Shown here piece after piece: positions 60,051 through 64,000 of a stretch of DNA of 64,000 bases. Position 1 is the stretch's first letter; each line of letters opens with the position of its first letter. Under the pieces are notes generated by a model. The model made no database searches. It worked only from the letters and a program-made list of their open reading frames with translations, and had not been told where the DNA came from. The position numbers were made by a program, and so were the translations under genes. This DNA comes from Compostimonas suwonensis (lineage in GTDB: Bacteria > Actinomycetota > Actinomycetes > Actinomycetales > Microbacteriaceae), in NCBI RefSeq assembly GCF_002797855.1, contig NZ_PGFB01000001.1, forward strand, positions 744,001-808,000, read 5' to 3'.

Positions 60051-60076
60051 GACGAGGCCGCCCCCGGAAAAGTTCA
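60051..60076 (-). promoter_or_regulatory. Putative ECF promoter of YceI-sigma operon
   Basis: Minus strand TGAAC (60076-60072), 17 nt, CGTC (60054-60051), about 40 bp before the YceI start. GAAC/CGTC boxes are usual for ECF sigma factors. A matching element points the other way at 60111-60136. Confidence 0.6.
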
Positions 60077-60110
60077 TCGGATCGCGATTCCTGAATTTCT
60101 GCTGGGAGCG

Positions 60111-60136
60111 TGAACGAACGGAGGGGCGATCTCGTG
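60111..60136 (+). promoter_or_regulatory. Putative ECF promoter of lipoprotein gene
   Basis: TGAAC (60111-60115), 17 nt, CGTG (60133-60136). Same spacing as the divergent element at 60051-60076, implying one sigma factor drives both sides. The lipoprotein starts 112 bp further on. Confidence 0.55.
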
Positions 60137-60247
60137 GTTCAGGTAGCGGGCGATTCCGCTCGCTCCGCCGCTGCTTCTGCTCGACTCTCCTCGTTTCGAT
60201 GCACGGAAGGGGCGGCCGATGCACTCAATCATGAAGGAAGATTTCTC

Positions 60248-60802
60248 GTGAAGACCAAGCTCATGCTCACCGTGGCGGGATCGGCGATCGCCATCCTCGC
60301 CCTCGCCGGATGCTCCGCCCAGACCGACAGCGGCACGGCCGACGACACCTCCTCGTCGAGCAGCTCCTCCGGATCCTCCTCCGGATCGGGCGCCTACGGC
60401 GACACCTCCTCCACGCCCTCCGACGCGACGCAGGCCCCCGCCGCGAGCGGCGACGACCTCGCCGTCGCCAGCAGCTCGCTCGGCGAGATCGTCGTCGACG
60501 GGCAGGGCATGACCGCCTACGTCTTCGACAAAGACACCCAGAACGCCACCTCCAGCGCCTGCACGGGCGACTGCGCGGCGGCCTGGCCCGCCATCGAGAC
60601 GAGCTCGGACACCCCGACCGTCACGGGCGTCACGGGCACCGTCGGCACCATCACGGGCGTCGACGGCGGCAAGCAGATCACGATCAACGGCTGGCCGATC
60701 TACACCTTCGCGAGCGACAGCGCCGCGGGCGACGTCAACGGGCAGGCCTTCGGCGGCGTGTGGTGGGCCATCTCCCCCGCCGGCGAGAAGATCGCCGGCT
60801 GA
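60248..60802 (+). CDS. Lipoprotein with Yx(F/W/Y)xxD repeats
   Basis: 184 aa. Lipoprotein signal with lipobox LAGC (Cys about 21), then a long Ser/Thr/Gly linker. Two copies of the secreted repeat (PF03640 type): TAYVFDKDTQNATSSACTGDC-AAAWP and WPIYTFASDSAAGDVNGQ, carrying Y-x-F-x2-D. Function of the family is unknown; it is often near redox or copper genes. GTG 60248 follows GAAGGAAG. Divergent from the YceI-sigma operon and probably under the same sigma factor. Confidence 0.88.
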   Translation: MKTKLMLTVAGSAIAILALAGCSAQTDSGTADDTSSSSSSSGSSSGSGAYGDTSSTPSDATQAPAASGDDLAVASSSLGEIVVDGQGMTAYVFDKDTQNATSSACTGDCAAAWPAIETSSDTPTVTGVTGTVGTITGVDGGKQITINGWPIYTFASDSAAGDVNGQAFGGVWWAISPAGEKIAG

Positions 60803-60817
60803 CCCGTTCCGCGCGCT

Positions 60818-60878
60818 CGCGAGTCGCGCCAAACCGTCGCTGATCCTCATCGTCTGCGACGATATGGCGCGACTCGCG
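60818..60878. terminator. Inverted repeat between convergent genes
   Basis: CGCGAGTCGCGCC (60818-60830) and GGCGCGACTCGCG (60866-60878) are perfect complements; inner CGTCGC/GCGACG pair as well. It lies between the stops of the lipoprotein and nei2 genes and could end transcription from both directions. Confidence 0.65.
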
Positions 60879-60894
60879 ATGGCCAGCGACGGCG

Positions 60895-61674
60895 TCAAGC
60901 CTGGCAGCGGGGGCAGAAGAAGGTGTCGCGCTCGGTGAGGGCGGTGGCGCCCAAAGCGGAGCGCTCGATGGGGGTGCCGCAGCGCAGGCACGGGCGGCCC
61001 TCCCTCCCGTAGACCCAGGTGCGGCGGCCGGGCCGGGTGTCGCCCGTCGTCGTGCGGGCGGCACGGTCTCGGTTGGCCGTGATGAGCCGGTGGGCGAGAT
61101 CGACGCAGGCCGCGACATCCGGAACCTCGCCGAGCGGCCGAGTCGGCAGGATGCCGCGCAGGAACCCCAGCTCGTTGGCGTACACGTTGCCGAGCCCGGC
61201 GAGGTTGCGCTGGTCGAGCATCGCGACCGCGAAGGGCACCTCCGGCCGGGCCTCCAGGCGGCGGACGGCTTCTGCCGCATCCCATCGCGCTCCCAGCAGG
61301 TCGGGCCCGAGGTGGCCGACGACCGAGCTCTCACCGGCCGTCGGCACGACGTCGAGCGCCGCCAGGTCGAAACCGACGGCCACCCGTTCGGCGGTCTCGA
61401 GCACGGCCCGCGCCTGCCAGGCGGGTCGCCGCCACCGTGAGCCGCGGGCGTAGACGTGCCATGAGCCCTCCATCGCGAGGTGGCTGTGAACCGTATATGC
61501 CCCGATGTGCATGAGCAGGTGCTTGCCGCGGCTCACGACCTCGTGCACGACCTCGCCGCTCAGGTCGATCGCCGCGACGGCGGGCATCCGCAGATCGCAC
61601 ACGATGAGCGTCTGCCCGGCGAGCGCCTCGTCGAGGGTGCGCGCCGCGCGGTAGACGGTGTCGCCCTCAGGCAT
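60895..61674 (-). CDS. nei: Fpg/Nei-family DNA glycosylase, Nei2-type
   Basis: 259 aa endonuclease VIII-like enzyme. The N-terminus MPEGDTVYRAARTL gives the catalytic Pro2-Glu3. LDQRNLAGLGNVYANELGFLRGILP is the helix-two-turn-helix, and the C-terminal zinc finger has C-x2-C (CLRCG) and C-x2-C (FFCPRC). It removes oxidised pyrimidines and cuts the strand. Overlaps lhr by 8 bp (ATGCCTGA), so the two are co-translated; lhr and nei are also neighbours in mycobacteria. Confidence 0.95.
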   Translation of the reverse strand: MPEGDTVYRAARTLDEALAGQTLIVCDLRMPAVAAIDLSGEVVHEVVSRGKHLLMHIGAYTVHSHLAMEGSWHVYARGSRWRRPAWQARAVLETAERVAVGFDLAALDVVPTAGESSVVGHLGPDLLGARWDAAEAVRRLEARPEVPFAVAMLDQRNLAGLGNVYANELGFLRGILPTRPLGEVPDVAACVDLAHRLITANRDRAARTTTGDTRPGRRTWVYGREGRPCLRCGTPIERSALGATALTERDTFFCPRCQA

Positions 61675-64000
61675 GCAGTCGCAGGCCCCGGGGCACGGCC
61701 GTGAAACCGGCGTCCTGCAGCGCCGCCGCGAGCGGGGTTCCGAGCACGAACTCGCCGTTGACCTTCTCGACCGTGAGCCGGTCGAGGCGGCCGGCGCGCA
61801 CGATCCGCGCGAGAGCGGACGCCGCGGCCGTGACATCCGCGCCGTCGCTCGCTGCCCCGCCGCCCGCTGTCGTGCTCGCGGAACCCGCGCCGGAGCCCGA
61901 GCCCGCGCCGGAACCCGTGCCCGCGCCCGAACCGGAGCCCGCACCCGTGAAGTCGAGGATCGTCTTGCCCCCGCGCTCCACGTACAGGGCCAGCGCGCCG
62001 TCGACCAGCACGACGATGGAGCCCGCCTTGCGCCCGGGGCGGTGGCCCTCGACGGCCGGCCACGGCAGTGCCGCGCCGTACGGGTTCGCCGGGTCGGTCG
62101 CGGCCAGGGCGATCGCGTGCGGGTCGCGGGAGGGCCTGTCGTCGCTGCGCACGAACGACCGGAGCCGGTCGACGGTCCCTCCCGTGGAGAACTGCGCGGC
62201 GCCGAGCGTCTCGATGAAATAGCCGCGGCGGCAGCGGCCGCTCTCCTCGAGCGCGCTCAGCACCTTGTAGGCGAGCGCGAAGCCGCCCGGCAGGCCTTCG
62301 GCCAGAACCGAGCCGCGGGTGACGACGCCGTATCGCTCGAGCAGGGTCTCGGCCGTCGCGTACGCGCGCACGGTCGTCTGCGCCTCGGCGAGGGGCAAGA
62401 TCGACCAGCGGCCGGCCGCGATCGGGGGCCCGCCGCGCGAGGGCAGCGGGGTTCTCGGCAGGCGCCCCCGATGCAGGCGGGTGCGCGGCACGGCGCGCGG
62501 CTGGCGGTGGGCGGAACCCCCGCCGCCGACGAGCGCGCGCACGGGGCTGAGCGTGTCGTTCGTCACGAGGCCGGCCCAGACGAGATCCCAGAGCGCCGTC
62601 ACGAGTGCGGCGTCGTCGGTGCTGCCGACCGAGTCGGAGAGCTGCCGGAAGAAGAAGGCGCCGCCTCCCGCGAGCGAGGTGAGCACCTCGGTCTCGAGCG
62701 CCGTCCTCTCACCGGGCGCGACGGTCGGCAGGGTGAGGGAGGCCGTCTCGGCGAGGTGCAGACTGAGCCAGCCGTCGTTGCCGGGGATCGTGCCGGAGCC
62801 CGCCCAGATCACCTCGCCGCTCGCCGTGAGCTCGTCGAGCATCGCGGGCGAGTAGTCGGCGATGCGCGCGGGCAGCACGAGGCTCTCCCAGGCCGATGCG
62901 GGGATGGGGACCCCGGCGAGCTGCTCGACGACCGAGGCGACGCCGTCGACCCCGCGCAGCGAGCCGCCGACGTTCTGCCAGGCCGGCAGGAAGCGCCCGA
63001 AGGTGAGCGTGTCGACGGGCTCGACCTCGTGCCGCAGCGCGGCGAGCGAACGGCTGCGAAGCCGGCGGAGCACCTCGGCGTCGCACCACTCGGTGCCGTG
63101 TGCGGACGGCCGGAACTCGCCCTCGACCACGCGGCGGTCGCCGGCGAGGCGGCGCAGGGCGTCGTGCGACACGGCTGCTCCGAGGCCGAAGCGCTCCGCG
63201 ACATCCGCAGCCGTGAAGGGCCCGTGGGTTCGGGCGTAGCGGCTCACGAGGTCGCCGAGCGGGTCGGCGACGGGCTCGATGAAGGCGTCGGGAACCCCGA
63301 AGGGCAGTGGCACCCCCAGGGCGTCGCGCAGCCGGCTCGCGTCTTCGATCGCGACCCACCACTCGCGCCCGGCGAAGCTCACCCGCAGCGCGCGCTTGGC
63401 GGCGACGAGCTCGTCGAGCAGCGCGCCTGCGGCCTGGCCCCGCTCGCCGTCGAGCCGCTCCTCGTCGAGCCGCTCCGCGACCTCCGGCGTCGTGAGCGGG
63501 CCGAGGATGCGCAGCAGATCGGCGACGCCCTCCATTCCGTGCACGCGGCGCGAGGGAGCGAGCCGCTGCAGCTCGGCCTCGGTCTGGGCGAGGACGCCGG
63601 GGTCGAGCAGCTCGCGCAGCTCCGCGCGGCCGAGCAGCTCGGCGAGCAGGCTCGAGTCGAGCGAGAGGGCCGCGGCCCGGCGCTCGGCGAGCGGGCTGTC
63701 GCCCTCGTACATAAACGCCGCGACGTAGCCGAAGAGCAGGCTGCGCGCGAACGGCGAGGCCTCCTGCGTGGTCGTCTCGACGATGCGGATGTCGCGGCTC
63801 GCGATCCGCGTCGCGATCTCGCCGAGCGCCGGCAGGTCGTAGACGTCGTGCAGGCACTCGCGCACGGTCTCGAGGATGATGGGGAAGCTCGGGTACTTGC
63901 GGGCGACGTCGAGCAGCTGCGAGGCCCGCTGCCGCTGCTGCCAGAGCGGCGAGCGCTTGCCGGGATTGTAGCGGGGCAGCAGGAGCGCCCGCGCCGCGCA
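61667..64000 (-). CDS. lhr: Lhr-type DEAD/DEAH helicase, 5' part outside window
   Basis: 778 codons of the C-terminal part of the large helicase Lhr; the N-terminal helicase core lies beyond position 64000. The first visible residues, PRYNPGKRSPLWQQRQRASQ, are a known Lhr block. The frame then shows winged-helix and beta-barrel segments (HGPFTAADVAERFG, ADYSPAMLDELTASGEVIWAGSG, RWSILPL) and the C-terminal DGALALYVERGGKTIL. A Gly/Ser repeat (GAGSGSGAGTGSG) of about 26 aa near residue 700 is an unusual flexible insert. Lhr unwinds RNA:DNA hybrids in damage repair, with Nei2 as partner gene. Confidence 0.95.
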   Translation of the reverse strand, partial: CAARALLLPRYNPGKRSPLWQQRQRASQLLDVARKYPSFPIILETVRECLHDVYDLPALGEIATRIASRDIRIVETTTQEASPFARSLLFGYVAAFMYEGDSPLAERRAAALSLDSSLLAELLGRAELRELLDPGVLAQTEAELQRLAPSRRVHGMEGVADLLRILGPLTTPEVAERLDEERLDGERGQAAGALLDELVAAKRALRVSFAGREWWVAIEDASRLRDALGVPLPFGVPDAFIEPVADPLGDLVSRYARTHGPFTAADVAERFGLGAAVSHDALRRLAGDRRVVEGEFRPSAHGTEWCDAEVLRRLRSRSLAALRHEVEPVDTLTFGRFLPAWQNVGGSLRGVDGVASVVEQLAGVPIPASAWESLVLPARIADYSPAMLDELTASGEVIWAGSGTIPGNDGWLSLHLAETASLTLPTVAPGERTALETEVLTSLAGGGAFFFRQLSDSVGSTDDAALVTALWDLVWAGLVTNDTLSPVRALVGGGGSAHRQPRAVPRTRLHRGRLPRTPLPSRGGPPIAAGRWSILPLAEAQTTVRAYATAETLLERYGVVTRGSVLAEGLPGGFALAYKVLSALEESGRCRRGYFIETLGAAQFSTGGTVDRLRSFVRSDDRPSRDPHAIALAATDPANPYGAALPWPAVEGHRPGRKAGSIVVLVDGALALYVERGGKTILDFTGAGSGSGAGTGSGAGSGSGAGSASTTAGGGAASDGADVTAAASALARIVRAGRLDRLTVEKVNGEFVLGTPLAAALQDAGFTAVPRGLRLHA

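Noticed and set aside
1-64000. Prophage, transposon or genomic island borders
   Set aside because: No integrase, transposase, att-like repeat next to the tRNA, or marked composition change was seen; only intergenic control regions are AT-rich.

Overview
The window is 64 kb of GC-rich DNA with the codon usage of a GC-rich actinomycete. Features pointing to an actinobacterium, most likely Microbacteriaceae, are a CmtR-type metal sensor, an lhr-nei2 gene pair, C-terminal LAxTG sortase signals (LANTG, LASTG), an ECF41 sigma factor, several apparent leaderless starts, and a very frequent GGCATCCG/CGGATGCC octamer. No phage, insertion sequence, transposase, CRISPR array or rRNA was seen. There is one tRNA, tRNA-Ser(CGA).

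Left part (1-6.3 kb): the tail of an alpha/beta hydrolase, the tRNA with its terminator, a CtpE-like P-type ATPase, a small membrane protein, a tandem universal stress protein, and two convergent uracil/mismatch DNA glycosylases. From 6.3 to 19.5 kb lies a first glycan-use island. A sugar ABC importer (binding protein plus two permeases, no ATPase) is transcribed away from a GH95-type alpha-fucosidase/galactosidase and a GH42 beta-galactosidase. A GntR/FadR regulator, a large unclassified glycoside-hydrolase-like protein and two SDR dehydrogenases follow. From 19.7 to 22.9 kb is a PadR-DUF1048-ABC exporter operon and a SIMPL protein. From 23.0 to 30.0 kb is a second, parallel glycan island: importer, a second 800-aa GH95 paralogue and a LacI regulator. 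The palindrome TTATCGATAA occurs in front of both the importer and the regulator gene, so the island probably controls itself through one operator. Together the two islands suggest uptake and trimming of fucosylated (or L-galactosylated) beta-galactosides, such as xyloglucan side chains.

Middle part (30-48 kb): a CmtR/CDF metal-efflux pair, then a cell-surface region. It holds a HprK-like kinase fused to a PqqD-like domain, overlapping a Cys-rich pentapeptide-repeat protein. Divergent from these are a 1265-aa secreted repeat protein, a Tat-signal protein, a BY-type tyrosine autokinase, a low-molecular-weight tyrosine phosphatase, an NTP_transf_5-type nucleotidyltransferase, a 1935-aa LANTG-anchored Ig-repeat protein and a GT2 glycosyltransferase. 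I regard this kinase/phosphatase/nucleotidyltransferase/surface-protein set as the best candidate for an undescribed system.

Right part (48-64 kb): an ECF41 sigma factor whose likely promoters (TGTCAC[A/G]-N16-GGTC) precede two nearby genes, several oxidoreductases, a lone fumarate-reductase-like flavoprotein, a type-B carboxylesterase and a LASTG surface protein. Then comes a YceI-ECF sigma-anti-sigma operon divergent from a lipoprotein, with matching TGAAC-N17-CGT[C/G] promoters on both sides. Last are nei2 and the 3' two-thirds or so of lhr, which runs off the window. Several families of intergenic inverted repeats are scattered through the region.
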